Assembly (NCBI GenBank): GCA_022827945.1
Contig: JAJEIT010000094.1
Location: forward strand, 1 to 64,000
Source: Dehalococcoidia bacterium
GTDB taxonomy: Bacteria > Chloroflexota > Dehalococcoidia > Tepidiformales > Tepidiformaceae
Direction: 5' to 3'
DNA: 64,000 bases
The notes under the pieces are model-generated. The model was not told the DNA's origin and ran no database searches. It worked only from the letters and a program-made list of their open reading frames with translations. How positions within the stretch are numbered: the first letter of the stretch is position 1; the number at the start of each line of letters is the position of its first letter. This document shows, one piece after another, positions 37,202-47,034 of this stretch. Position numbers and translations under genes: made by a program.

Positions 37202-37215
37202 CACCACCTGCGCGC

Positions 37216-38415
37216 TCAGAGCGTGACGCCCAGCGCCTCGGCGACCGTGTGCATGTCCTTGTCGCCGCGGCCGCTCAAGCCGATCAGCACGTCGCCGCCC
37301 TCGCCCAGCTCCTCCGCCAGCCGGATCGCTGGCAGGATGGCGTGCGCCGGCTCCAGCGCCGGGATGATGCCCTCGCTCCGCGTCAGCCGCTGGAACCCTT
37401 CGAGCGCCTCCGCGTCGTCCGTCGCGATGTACTCCGCCCGTTCGCTCGTCTTCAGCCATGAGTGCTCCGGCCCGACCCCCGGATAGTCGAGCCCCGCCGA
37501 GATGCTGTGCGTATCGAGGATCTGTCCCGCCTCGTCCTGCAGCAGGTACGTGCGCGTCCCGTGGAGGACTCCCGGGCTCCCCGCGACCAGCGTAGCCGCG
37601 TTCCGGCCCGGAGCCGACAGGCCTTCGCCGGCGGCCTCCACCCCCACCAGCCGCACCGGGTCGTCGATGAACGGGTGGAACAGTCCGATGGCGTTGCTGC
37701 CGCCTCCCACGCAGGCGACTGCGACGTCCGGCAGGCGTCCCGCCTGCTCCAGCATCTGGTCCCGCGCCTCCTTGCCGATGACCGCCTGGAAGTCCCGCAC
37801 CATGGTCGGGAAGGGATGCGGCCCGATCGCCGAGCCGATCAGGTAGTGCGTCGTGCGCACGTTCGTGACCCAGTCCCGCATCGCCTCGTTGATCGCGTCC
37901 TTCAGCGTGCGGCTCCCGGAGTCCACGGGCACCACTTCCGCGCCCAGCATCTTCATGCGGAACACGTTCAGCGACTGCCGCCGGATGTCCTCCGTGCCCA
38001 TGTAGACCACGCACTCGAGGTTCAGCTTCGCGCACACCGTCGCCGTCGCCACGCCGTGCTGCCCCGCCCCCGTCTCCGCGATGATGCGCGGCTTCCCGAT
38101 CCGCTTCGCCAGCAGGGCCTGCCCCAGGGCGTTGTTGATCTTGTGCGCCCCCGTGTGCGCCAGGTCCTCCCGCTTCAGCCAGATGCGCGCCCCGCCCACC
38201 TCCGCCGTCAGGCGCTCCGTCAGGTAGAGCGGCGTGGGCCGCCCCGCGTAGTGGCGCTGGAGATCCGCCAGTTCCTCGGTGAAGGCGGGATCGTTCCGGG
38301 CCGCCTTGTACGCTTCCTCAAGCTCCTCGTGCGCCGCTACCAGCACCTCGGGGATGTAGCGCCCGCCGAACTCCCCGAAACGCGGCGCGAGGTCGCTCCC
38401 TGTGTCCGTGCTCAT
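37216..38415 (-). CDS. trpB: Tryptophan synthase beta chain
   Basis: [52 protein letters not shown]. Confidence 0.96.
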   Translation of the reverse strand: MSTDTGSDLAPRFGEFGGRYIPEVLVAAHEELEEAYKAARNDPAFTEELADLQRHYAGRPTPLYLTERLTAEVGGARIWLKREDLAHTGAHKINNALGQALLAKRIGKPRIIAETGAGQHGVATATVCAKLNLECVVYMGTEDIRRQSLNVFRMKMLGAEVVPVDSGSRTLKDAINEAMRDWVTNVRTTHYLIGSAIGPHPFPTMVRDFQAVIGKEARDQMLEQAGRLPDVAVACVGGGSNAIGLFHPFIDDPVRLVGVEAAGEGLSAPGRNAATLVAGSPGVLHGTRTYLLQDEAGQILDTHSISAGLDYPGVGPEHSWLKTSERAEYIATDDAEALEGFQRLTRSEGIIPALEPAHAILPAIRLAEELGEGGDVLIGLSGRGDKDMHTVAEALGVTL

Positions 38416-39149
38416 CGTCCTGACCCCTTCGCCGCGCGGATGAACGCGCGCACCTTCTCGATGTCCTTGACTCCGTCCGTCTCGACGCCGCTGGAGACGT
38501 CGACCGCCCACGGGTCGACCGCTCCCACGGCGTCCGCCACGTTCTCCGGTGAGAGCCCGCCCGCCAGCATCAGCGGCAGCCGCCGCCCCACCTCGGCCGC
38601 GACCTCCCAGTCGAACGTCTCTCCCGTGCCGCCGCGCGCCGTCGCCTTCCCGGTGTCGAGCATGATGCCTGCCGCCACGCCCGGCGTTGCGGTGCCGATC
38701 ACGTCCTCGGCCGTCGTCTCCGGGTGAACGTGGATCGCCTTCATCACAGGCGGTCGCACCTGCCGCACGAACGACTCGTCCTCCCCGCCCGAGAGCTGGA
38801 TCAGCTCCAGTCCCGCCGCCTCCGCGATCTCATTCGCGTCCTCGACCTCCTGGTCGGCGAACACCCCCACGATGAGGGGTTTCCAGCGCGCCAGCGCGTC
38901 GTCGATCGCCTCGTTCCACGCCCCGAACCAGCTCGCGCCCCGCACCTCGCCCCGCCCGGGCCCCTCGATTCGCGCCACCTCCGGGCTCCGGCGCGTCTCC
39001 CGCACCGCCTCGATGATGTCGTAGCACTGCTGCGGCGTGACCTGGCGCCGTGACTCCGCGAACATCAACCCGATGAAGTCGGCGCCCGCCTTCACCGCCT
39101 CCCGCGCCGTCTCCGCGTCGCGCACGCCGCAGATCTTGACCCGCGTCAT
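38412..39149 (-). CDS. trpF: Phosphoribosylanthranilate isomerase with internal insertion
   Basis: [67 protein letters not shown]. Confidence 0.9.
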   Translation of the reverse strand: MTRVKICGVRDAETAREAVKAGADFIGLMFAESRRQVTPQQCYDIIEAVRETRRSPEVARIEGPGRGEVRGASWFGAWNEAIDDALARWKPLIVGVFADQEVEDANEIAEAAGLELIQLSGGEDESFVRQVRPPVMKAIHVHPETTAEDVIGTATPGVAAGIMLDTGKATARGGTGETFDWEVAAEVGRRLPLMLAGGLSPENVADAVGAVDPWAVDVSSGVETDGVKDIEKVRAFIRAAKGSGR

Positions 39150-39949
39150 CGTCCCCGCAACTCCGCGATCATCGCCGCCGGGTCGTCCGCCCGCATGAGC
39201 GCCTCGCCCACGAGCACCGCCTTCGCCCCCACCCCCTCGAAGCGCTCGACGTCCTCGCGTGTGCTGATGCCGCTCAGGGCCGCCAGCAGCGCCGCCTCGG
39301 GCGCGCCCCCCGCCAGCCGATCCGTCGTCCCCAGGTCGACGTCGAAGCTGCGCAGATCGCGGTTGTTGATCCCCACCAGCCGGGCTCCCACCGCCCCCGC
39401 GCGCGCCATCTCCTCGGCGCTGTTCACCTCGACCAGCGCCTCCATGCCGAGCTCCCGCGAGCACGCCAGCAGCCGCCCCAGTGCCTCGTCGTCGAGGCAG
39501 GCGACGATCAGCAGGATCGCATCCGCCCCATGGGCGCGCGCCTCCAGCAGCTGGTACTCGTCGATCAGGAAGTCCTTGCGCAGCAACCCTGGCCGCTCCG
39601 TGCCCAGCTCCCCCACTGCCTCCCGCGCCCCCCGCAGGTCCTCCAGCGTCCCCTTGAACCACGTTGGCTCCGTCAGCACCGAGATGCCCGCCGCCCCGCC
39701 CCGCGCGTAGCGCAGCGCCTGCTCCGCAGCGTCCATCCCCGGTGCGATGTCGCCCTTGCTCGGCGAGGCGCGCTTGATCTCCGCGATCACGGCCGGTGGC
39801 GCTTTAGCAAGCCGCGCGACGAAATCGATCGGCGGCGGCGCGGCGCGCGCCGCGCGCTGCAGCTCGCCGGCGGGAACTGCGGCCTTCGCTTCGGCCACGT
39901 CCTCGCGGCGCTTCGCCACGATCGTCTCCAGGATGCTCGGCGAGCTCAC
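39146..39949 (-). CDS. trpC: Indole-3-glycerol phosphate synthase
   Basis: VIAEIKRASPSKGDIAPGMD; LLRKDFLIDEYQLLEARAHGADAILLI; VGINNRDLRSFDVDL. Confidence 0.95.
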   Translation of the reverse strand: MSSPSILETIVAKRREDVAEAKAAVPAGELQRAARAAPPPIDFVARLAKAPPAVIAEIKRASPSKGDIAPGMDAAEQALRYARGGAAGISVLTEPTWFKGTLEDLRGAREAVGELGTERPGLLRKDFLIDEYQLLEARAHGADAILLIVACLDDEALGRLLACSRELGMEALVEVNSAEEMARAGAVGARLVGINNRDLRSFDVDLGTTDRLAGGAPEAALLAALSGISTREDVERFEGVGAKAVLVGEALMRADDPAAMIAELRGR

Positions 39950-40962
39950 GCGACCTCCTGTGTCAGCCTCACGTACGACTCTGCCACGACCCGGGCTCGC
40001 CCCGACTCCAGGGACTCCCGCGCCAGCGCTGCCCCCTCGGCGAAGCTGTCCGCCAGCCCCGCCGCCCAGCACCCCGCCGCGGCGTTCAGCGTGATGAAGT
40101 CCGCCACCGGTCCTCCCTGCCCCGCCAGCACCGCCCGTAGCGTCGCCGCGTTCTCTTCCGGCGATCCCCCCGCGACCTCGTCGAGCGAGCACCCGTCGAC
40201 CCCGAAGGTGGCGGGCGTCAGCTCCTCCTCCCGCACCTCGCCTCCCTCCAGGACCCAGGCGTGCGTCGATGCCGCCGGACTGATTTCGTCGAGCCCGTCC
40301 TCCGAGTGCACGATCACCGCCCGGTCGAGCCCGCGGATGCGAAACGCCTCCGCGAACAGAGGCCCAAGGTGGGCTGACCCGACCCCCGTCAGCTGCGCCC
40401 GCGGCTGGGCCGGGTTCGAGATAGGCCCCAGCACGTTGAAGATGGTGCGCGTTCCCAGCTCCCGCCGCGGACCGCCCACATGCCGCATCGCCGGGTGGAA
40501 GCGCTGCGCGAACAGGAACCCGAACCCGCACTGCTCGATTACCCGCCCGACGGCCTCGCCCCCCAGGTCGATGCGCGCCCCCAGAGCCTCCAGCAGGTCC
40601 GCCGAGCCGCAGTTCGAGGATGCCGCCCGGTTCCCATGCTTGGCCACGCGCCCTCCCGCCCCTGCCACGACGAATCCCGCCGCCGTCGACACGTTGAACG
40701 TATCCGCGCCGTCCCCGCCCGTGCCGCACAGGTCGACCACGTTGCCCGCCGCGCACGGTTCTGCGTGCTGCTCCATCACCGCCCAGCAGGCCGCGACGAT
40801 CTCGGGCGTCTCGCCGTGCAGCCGCATCCCCGCGAGGAACGCTCCGATCTGCGCCGGTGTCGCGTCGCCCGACATGATCGCTTCGAGTGCTGCCGCCGCC
40901 TCTTCCGGCTCGATACCGCCCCCGTCCAGCAGGGCCCCGATGGCCGCCTGTATCGCCGTCAT
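39946..40962 (-). CDS. trpD: Anthranilate phosphoribosyltransferase
   Basis: [58 protein letters not shown]. Confidence 0.95.
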   Translation of the reverse strand: MTAIQAAIGALLDGGGIEPEEAAAALEAIMSGDATPAQIGAFLAGMRLHGETPEIVAACWAVMEQHAEPCAAGNVVDLCGTGGDGADTFNVSTAAGFVVAGAGGRVAKHGNRAASSNCGSADLLEALGARIDLGGEAVGRVIEQCGFGFLFAQRFHPAMRHVGGPRRELGTRTIFNVLGPISNPAQPRAQLTGVGSAHLGPLFAEAFRIRGLDRAVIVHSEDGLDEISPAASTHAWVLEGGEVREEELTPATFGVDGCSLDEVAGGSPEENAATLRAVLAGQGGPVADFITLNAAAGCWAAGLADSFAEGAALARESLESGRARVVAESYVRLTQEVA

Positions 40963-41546
40963 CGCTCCCACGTCCCTCCCTGCAGGTCGAGGAAATTCTG
41001 CAGCAGCGCCTTCCCGTGCTCCGTCGCGATCGACTCCGGGTGGAACTGCACGCCCTCGACCGTGTACCGCTCGTGCCGCACTCCCATGATGACCCCGCTC
41101 TCCGACCGCGCCGTCACTTCCAGCGAGTCGGGCAACTCGGCCGGATTCGCCGCTAGCGAGTGGTAGCGCACCGCCGTGAAGGGGTCGGGCAGTCCCGCGA
41201 ACACCCCCTGCCCGTCGTGGCTGATCGATGAGGTCTTGCCGTGCTTGATCTCTCCCGCCCCCACGATCTCGCCGCCGAACGCTTCCGAGATGCACTGGTG
41301 CCCGAGGCACACCCCCAGCACCGGCGTCCGCCCCGCGAAGCGCCGCACGATCTCGATCGAGATCCCCGCGCCCGCCGGCCTCCCCGGCCCCGGCGAGATC
41401 ACCACCCGGTTCGGCGCCAGCGCCTCGCACTCCTCGACCGTCACCTGGTCGTTCCGGTGCACGACGATCTCCGCCCCCAGCTCCGAGAGGTACTGGTAGA
41501 GGTTGTAGGTGAAGCTGTCGTAGTTATCGATCAGCAGCGTCGTCAT
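40959..41546 (-). CDS. trpG: Anthranilate synthase component II
   Basis: [59 protein letters not shown]. Confidence 0.95.
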   Translation of the reverse strand: MTTLLIDNYDSFTYNLYQYLSELGAEIVVHRNDQVTVEECEALAPNRVVISPGPGRPAGAGISIEIVRRFAGRTPVLGVCLGHQCISEAFGGEIVGAGEIKHGKTSSISHDGQGVFAGLPDPFTAVRYHSLAANPAELPDSLEVTARSESGVIMGVRHERYTVEGVQFHPESIATEHGKALLQNFLDLQGGTWER

Positions 41547-41875
41547 CGGTCCAGGCTCCCTTCCGCCGCCAGGTCCTCCGCCACCTCCCGCAGCGCCATC
41601 GACAGCTCTTCCGGCGTGTAGCCGTACCCCCGGCGGTCCAGGTGGAACTTCTCCGCGAGGTACTCGGTGTCGAACACGCTCGGCGACCCCAGGTCGAGGG
41701 GGTAGGCAGTCCCCGGCTCGCCCAGCAGCACGACGAGGAAGTAGCCGTCGCCCGCGCCGCGTGCGTACCGGGCCGTCTCCTCCAGCAGCGGCACGAGCGC
41801 CAGGTCGAGGGTGTTCGCCCGATAGAAGCGCGCCGCCACGTGCGTGACGGCCTTCGCCGGAGCCGCGCCCGTCAC
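41543..41875 (-). CDS. Uncharacterised 110 aa protein embedded in the trp operon
   Basis: GTGA overlap with the preceding gene; [77 protein letters not shown]. Confidence 0.6.
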   Translation of the reverse strand: MTGAAPAKAVTHVAARFYRANTLDLALVPLLEETARYARGAGDGYFLVVLLGEPGTAYPLDLGSPSVFDTEYLAEKFHLDRRGYGYTPEELSMALREVAEDLAAEGSLDR

Positions 41876-42531
41876 GAGGTTGCCCCCGCCGCCACCCGGC
41901 GCACGTAGGCCAGCACCTCGGAGGGGTGCTCCGCCAGCAGGTCCGGGCTTTCCGCCCGCACGCGCTCCGCGTCCAGCGATCCCCACGCCGCGCCGATCGC
42001 GTGACAGCCCGCCGCCCGCCCTGCCTTCACGTCCGCGGGCGTGTCTCCGACATATGCAATCTGGCCCGGCTCGTCGAGGCACATTCGCTCCATCGCCACG
42101 AAGAGGGGGTCGGGCTCCGGCTTGTGCGCCTCGCAGTCGTCGTGCCCGACGACCGTCGCGAATCGGTCCAGGAGCCCCGTCTTCGTCAGCTCCCCCGTCG
42201 CGCCCCACGAGATCTTCGAGGTCACGACGGCGAGTTCGAGCCCGTCCGCCCGCATCGCGTCGAGCGTCTCGACGATGCCGGGGAACGGCTCCAGTACGAA
42301 GTCGATGGCGTAGTACCGCTCGCGGTAGCGCTCCGCGAAGCGCAGCCAGTCGTCCCCCAGCAGGTTCCTTGCCATCTGCTCGAGCGTCCGGCCGTTGTGC
42401 TCCCGCCAGAGCGCCTCCGGGTCCGCCGGCCGGATGCCGAGGCAGTCCTCGTACGTCCCCGCGAGCGCGTCCATCCGCCCGGGAAGCGTGTTCAGCACCG
42501 TGTCGTCGAGGTCCCAGAACACCGCTCTCAT
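41872..42531 (-). CDS. HAD-superfamily hydrolase (phosphoglycolate phosphatase-like)
   Basis: [55 protein letters not shown]. Confidence 0.88.
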   Translation of the reverse strand: MRAVFWDLDDTVLNTLPGRMDALAGTYEDCLGIRPADPEALWREHNGRTLEQMARNLLGDDWLRFAERYRERYYAIDFVLEPFPGIVETLDAMRADGLELAVVTSKISWGATGELTKTGLLDRFATVVGHDDCEAHKPEPDPLFVAMERMCLDEPGQIAYVGDTPADVKAGRAAGCHAIGAAWGSLDAERVRAESPDLLAEHPSEVLAYVRRVAAGATS

Positions 42532-43388
42532 GACGGCCGCTCCGGTCGCGGAACGCCCCGCTCCGCGAAGACTTCCTCCATCACCGGCCACGCCGTCAGC
42601 GCCGCCGGGAATCCCGCGTAGACCGCCACCATGCGCAGCGTCTCGACTACCTCCTCGGGCGTCGCGCCGTGGTTGAGCGCCCCGTTGATGTGCGACCGAA
42701 GCTGGTTCGGCCGTCCCGTGAGCGCTGCCAGCATCGCGACCACCTCGAGGCTGCGCGTGCGCCGGTCGAGCCGGTCCGTGCCCCACACCTCGCCCAGCGC
42801 GAAATCGACCACGTCGTCGGCCAGCTCCGGCGAGTTCGCCCGCAGCCCCGCGTGGCGCGCGTCCGGATCGCCGCCGCCCGAGAGCGTGCGCAGCACATCC
42901 CGCCCCGCCTCCCGCCGCGACGCGAACCCGCCGCCCGCCTCCTCAGCCTTGACCCCCATCTCGCGCTGGAGCGCCTGCAGGACCGCGGCGCTGTCATCGC
43001 GGGGCTCGGCCAGCCCGAATGCCGCCAGAACGCCCGCCCGCACATGCTCGTCCATCGGCATCTCGGCCAGCGCCCCCACCTCCGTCCAGAGGTGCTCAAC
43101 TCCGTCCGCCAACGCCGGCTCCCCCTCCCACGCGCTCGTCGCGAACACGTTGTAGACCATGTGCCCCTCTGCCGTCGGGATGAACAGCGTCTCGTAGAAC
43201 GCCTCTTCTATCCCCTCCACCGTGACCCCCATCCCCGCCAGGATCGCCGCCATCCCCACGTCCACGTCGTCGTGTTCCGGCAGCAGGTCGCCGCCGGGCA
43301 GCCGCCACCGCTCTTCCCCGGGACCCCGCAGCAGCAGGAGCTTCCCCTCCCGCTCGAGGATCGCCGCCAGGTGGATGCGCTGCGCCAT
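42528..43388 (-). CDS. NUDIX domain fused to carboxymuconolactone decarboxylase (CMD)-like domain
   Basis: N-term LLLLRGPGEERWRLPGGDLLPEHDDVDVGMAAILAGMGV; C-term SLEVVAMLAALTGRPNQLRSHINGALNHGATPEEVVETLRMVAVYAGFPAA. Confidence 0.72.
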   Translation of the reverse strand: MAQRIHLAAILEREGKLLLLRGPGEERWRLPGGDLLPEHDDVDVGMAAILAGMGVTVEGIEEAFYETLFIPTAEGHMVYNVFATSAWEGEPALADGVEHLWTEVGALAEMPMDEHVRAGVLAAFGLAEPRDDSAAVLQALQREMGVKAEEAGGGFASRREAGRDVLRTLSGGGDPDARHAGLRANSPELADDVVDFALGEVWGTDRLDRRTRSLEVVAMLAALTGRPNQLRSHINGALNHGATPEEVVETLRMVAVYAGFPAALTAWPVMEEVFAERGVPRPERPS

Positions 43389-43390
43389 CG

Positions 43391-44872
43391 CTAGCCCCCC
43401 ACCCGCTCCGGCGCCTGCTGCGCCGCGGCCAGCTCCGCCTGGTCGATGGCCCGCTCCAGCGCCAGCATCTTGTTCACGCTCTCCTGGTACTCCGTCGGCG
43501 GCTCCGAGTCGTACACGATGCCCCCGCCCGCCTGCAGGTAGGCGTTCCCGTCCTTCACCACCATCGTGCGGATGGCGATGCACGTGTCGAGGCTTCCCGC
43601 GAAGCTCGCGTACCCCACAGCCCCTGCGTAGATGCCCCGGCGCTCCCGTTCCAACTCCGCGATGATCTCCATCGCCCGCACCTTTGGCGCCCCCGAGACC
43701 GTTCCCGCCGGGAACACCGAGCGGAACGCGTCGTACGGCGTGCGGTCCTCGCGCAGCCGCCCCGAGACCCGCGAGACGATGTGCATCACGTGCGAGTACC
43801 GCTCGATCTCCATGAGCTGGTCCACCCGCACCGTCCCCGGTTCCGCCACCCGCCCCACGTCGTTTCGCCCCAGGTCGACTAGCATGATGTGTTCCGCCCG
43901 CTCCTTCTCGTCCGCGAGCAACTCCTCCGCGAGCGCGTCGTCCTCCTCGGGCGTCGCCCCGCGCGGACGCGTCCCCGCGATCGGGTGCGTCGTCACCACA
44001 CCGTCCTCCACCCGCACCAGCATCTCCGGCGAGGCGCCCACGATCTGAAAGTCGTCCAGGTCGAGATAGAACATGTACGGCGACGGGTTCACGGTTCGCA
44101 GCTGCCGGTAGATCGTGAACGGGTGGACGGACGTGGGCCGCTTGATCCGCTGCGAGGGCACCGCCTGGATAATCTCCCCATCGACCACGTCCTCGCGAAT
44201 GCGCTCGACCATCAGCTCGTACCCCTCGCGCCCCACGTTCGAGACCCCCTGGCCGCTCACCCGTGCGACCTCTTCCACTTCTTCCACCGGGAGCGCCAGC
44301 GGCTGGCTCAACCGACCCAGAATCCTGTCGATCTTCGCCGATGCCTCCTCGTAGGAAGCCTCGATGTCGCCGTCGAGCCGGCAGTGCGCAACCGCCCGGA
44401 TCGTGTGACGGACGTGGTCGAACACGACCATCGAATCGCACAGCAGGAACATCGCTTCGGGGATACCGACAGGGTCGGCCTCGTTCGCGGGAACGCGCGG
44501 CTCGAAGTGGCGGATAGCCTCGTAGCTCACGTAGCCAACCGCCCCGCCCGTCAGCCGCGGCAGACCGGGAAGCTCGACCGCCTTCAACCCCGCGAGCGCT
44601 TCCTCGAGCGGCTTCAGCGGGTCGCCCTCGTACGCCTCCCCCGGGCCCGTGCGGATGACCTGGTACGGGTTCGCCCCGATGAACGAGTAGCGCGCCAGCC
44701 GCTCGCCCCCCTCCACGGACTCCAGCAGGAACGAGTACCGCCCCTCGCGCACCTTCAGGTACGCCGAGACCGGCGTCTCCAGGTCGGCCGCCACCTCGCG
44801 GTAGACGGGCGCCAGGTTCCCCCCGCCCGCCGCTGCGAGTGCCTTCACCTCGTCGAGCGTCGGGTGCAGCAC
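43391..44872 (-). CDS. trpE: Anthranilate synthase component I
   Basis: GGAVGYVSYEAIRHFE; SPSPYMFYLDL-like NPSPYMFYLDLDDFQIVGASPEMLVR; HPIAGTRPRGATPEED; GAPKVRAMEII. Confidence 0.95.
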   Translation of the reverse strand: MLHPTLDEVKALAAAGGGNLAPVYREVAADLETPVSAYLKVREGRYSFLLESVEGGERLARYSFIGANPYQVIRTGPGEAYEGDPLKPLEEALAGLKAVELPGLPRLTGGAVGYVSYEAIRHFEPRVPANEADPVGIPEAMFLLCDSMVVFDHVRHTIRAVAHCRLDGDIEASYEEASAKIDRILGRLSQPLALPVEEVEEVARVSGQGVSNVGREGYELMVERIREDVVDGEIIQAVPSQRIKRPTSVHPFTIYRQLRTVNPSPYMFYLDLDDFQIVGASPEMLVRVEDGVVTTHPIAGTRPRGATPEEDDALAEELLADEKERAEHIMLVDLGRNDVGRVAEPGTVRVDQLMEIERYSHVMHIVSRVSGRLREDRTPYDAFRSVFPAGTVSGAPKVRAMEIIAELERERRGIYAGAVGYASFAGSLDTCIAIRTMVVKDGNAYLQAGGGIVYDSEPPTEYQESVNKMLALERAIDQAELAAAQQAPERVGG

Positions 44873-44874
44873 GT

Positions 44875-45891
44875 TCAGCCCCCTCGCGGCGGCCCGTTCA
44901 GGTAGTTGATCGCCATCGCGTCGCGCACCAGCGCCATCGTCTCCTGTGCCACAGTCCGCGCCCGCGCCGTCCCCGACTCCAGCGCCTCCCGGACCTCGTC
45001 CATGTGCGCCTCGTAGTACGCGCGCCGCTCGCGGAACGGGTCGAGCAGGTTGTTCACCGCGACCGTCAGCTTCTGCTTCACCTCGACGTCGCCCACCCGA
45101 CCCTCGACGTACCGCTCCTTCAGGTCGTTCACCTCGTCCGTGTCCGGGTTGAACGCGTCGTGGTACATGAACACGGGGTTCCCCTCGACGTGCCCCGGGT
45201 CGGTCGCCCGCAGCCGCGTCGGGTCGGTGAACATGCTTCGCACCTTCTTCGCGACCGTGTCCGCGTCGTCTTTGAGCTCGATCGTGTTGCCCAGCGACTT
45301 GCTCATCTTCGACTGCCCGTCGAGCCCCACCAGCCGCGGGACGCGTCCCACCAGCCCCTCGGGCTCGGGGAACACCTCGCGGAACTGCCGGTTGAAGCGC
45401 CGCGCCAGCTCCCGCGTCATCTCGATGTGCGGCAGCTGGTCCTCGCCGACCGGCACCAGGTGCGCCCGCGGCATCAGGATGTTCGCGACCTGCATCACCG
45501 GGTAGGTGAAGAACGCCACCGGCACCGACTTCTTGCCGAAGTCGTCCATCTCCGCTTTCAGCGTCGGGTTCCGCTGCAGCATTCCCAGCGGCAGGTACCA
45601 GCTTAGCCAGGCCGTCAGCTCCGCGTGTTCCGGCACGAGGCTCTCGATGACGAAGCAGCTCTCCTCCGGGTCGAGCCCCACGGCGAGCCAGTCCAGCGCC
45701 ACCTCCCAGACCGACTCGCGCACGCGCTCGAAGTCGTCCGCGTAATCCGAGACCTGGTAGTCCGCAATCAGGAAGTGGCAGTCGTACTCCCGCTGCAGGC
45801 GGATCCAGTTCTCGAGCGCCCCGGCGTAGTGGCCCAGGTGCAGCGACCCGGTCGGCCGGATGCCGGTCAGGATGCGCTTTCGCTCGCTCAT
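44875..45891 (-). CDS. trpS: Tryptophanyl-tRNA synthetase
   Basis: ILTGIRPTGSLHLGHYAGALENW; GEDQLPHIEMTRELARRFN; GLDGQSKMSKSLGNTI. Confidence 0.95.
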   Translation of the reverse strand: MSERKRILTGIRPTGSLHLGHYAGALENWIRLQREYDCHFLIADYQVSDYADDFERVRESVWEVALDWLAVGLDPEESCFVIESLVPEHAELTAWLSWYLPLGMLQRNPTLKAEMDDFGKKSVPVAFFTYPVMQVANILMPRAHLVPVGEDQLPHIEMTRELARRFNRQFREVFPEPEGLVGRVPRLVGLDGQSKMSKSLGNTIELKDDADTVAKKVRSMFTDPTRLRATDPGHVEGNPVFMYHDAFNPDTDEVNDLKERYVEGRVGDVEVKQKLTVAVNNLLDPFRERRAYYEAHMDEVREALESGTARARTVAQETMALVRDAMAINYLNGPPRGG

Positions 45892-45916
45892 CAGGATCCT
45901 CCCCCGGCGGTCGGCA

Positions 45917-46588
45917 CTAGGCCGCCGCTCCGTAGCAGCCGTCCAGGAACCCCAGCAGCCGCTCGCCCGCACGCTCGGCTGCCGCGACCACGGCGTCGCC
46001 GTCCTCGCACAGCTCCTCGATCGCGGCTAGCTCGGCGCCCGAGTGGGCCACGTCCGAGACCAGGTGAACCGAGAAGAACTCGAACTGCTCGGGAAGCAGG
46101 TCGTAGTGCTCCATCAGTCCCTTGATCTTCTCCCACGCGATCGCCGGCACCTGCGATTCGTAGGCGAACAGCGTTGCCAGCGCCTCCGCCACCGGGGCCT
46201 CCCGTGCCACGTCCGCGAAGTGCTCGATCAGCGCCGTTGTCTCCGGGTGCGGCGTCGACCCCTCGACCTCCTTGTCCGGGACGCCCAGCGCCGCTGCGAA
46301 CTCCAGCCACAGGGCCGGGTGGTTCCGCTCGCCGTGCTCCTCGTCCCAGAGGTTGTTCAGCAGCAGCTGCCGGATCGCCGGCGACTCCGTGCGCGCGTGG
46401 ATCGCGCTCAGGAAGCGCGGAAACGCCCGCTCGAAGTGGTAGTACTGTCGCGCGTAGTCCTGCAGCCGCTCGACCTCGAGCGTGCCCGCGCTCCACGCCT
46501 GGTAGAACGGGTGCTGCAGCAGCGACCGCTCCGCGATCGCCTCTCGCATGCGCGGCTCCAGCGCCGTCCCTGATTCCGTCATCGTCAT
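45917..46588 (-). CDS. TenA/PqqC/CADD-like heme-oxygenase-fold protein
   Basis: LLQHPFYQAWSAGTLEVERLQDYARQYYHFERAFPRFLSAIHAR; NNLWDEEHGERNHPALWLEFAAALG; SD GGAGGT before ATG. Confidence 0.78.
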   Translation of the reverse strand: MTMTESGTALEPRMREAIAERSLLQHPFYQAWSAGTLEVERLQDYARQYYHFERAFPRFLSAIHARTESPAIRQLLLNNLWDEEHGERNHPALWLEFAAALGVPDKEVEGSTPHPETTALIEHFADVAREAPVAEALATLFAYESQVPAIAWEKIKGLMEHYDLLPEQFEFFSVHLVSDVAHSGAELAAIEELCEDGDAVVAAAERAGERLLGFLDGCYGAAA

Positions 46589-46698
46589 TGCCGACCTCCC
46601 TGGTCCCTTGTTCGCACGTTCTTGCTCGCTTCCTGGAGCCGCCACTCCGCCCCTCGCGGCGCTGTCGGTACCGCTCGGTACGGTGAGGGCCGGCCCAG

Positions 46699-46990
46699 AA
46701 AAAAACCCCCGGTCCTAAAGGACGGGAGTTCCCGCGGTGCCACCTTCGTTCCCCGGCCGTGGTGGCCGGAGCGCTCAGCGGGCGTGCCTCCGTTTCCGGA
46801 CGGAGCGCCCGGGGCCGCTAACGGGGCCCATCCCGCCCCCGCCTACCCACCGTTGCCGGCTTCAGCGAGGGAGCTCCCGGGTCCATTTGCCGCTCTCGTA
46901 CCTGCCGGGCTCTCACTGTCCCCGGTTCGCTGCAAGGCCGCCTGAGCGGGTACTCCTCCCGATCGACGCTTCTTCGATTCAGTTGTCGTT
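46699..46990 (-). promoter_or_regulatory. T-box riboswitch leader, UGG (Trp) specifier
   Basis: Minus strand: GGGAG-GAGTAC-CCGCTC...GAGCGG-CAAATGGACCC...; GAAGGTGGCACCGCGGGAACTCCCGTCCTTTAGGACCGGGGGTTTTTTT. Confidence 0.92.
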
Positions 46991-46992
46991 CG

Positions 46993-47021
46993 AGCCTAGG
47001 TGCGCCGGCCCGACCGGTCAA
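46993..47021 (-). promoter_or_regulatory. Candidate sigma-70-type promoter of the T-box/trp transcript
   Basis: Minus strand TTGACC, 17-bp spacer, TAGGCT. Confidence 0.55.
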
Positions 47022-47034
47022 TACGCGGAACGCC

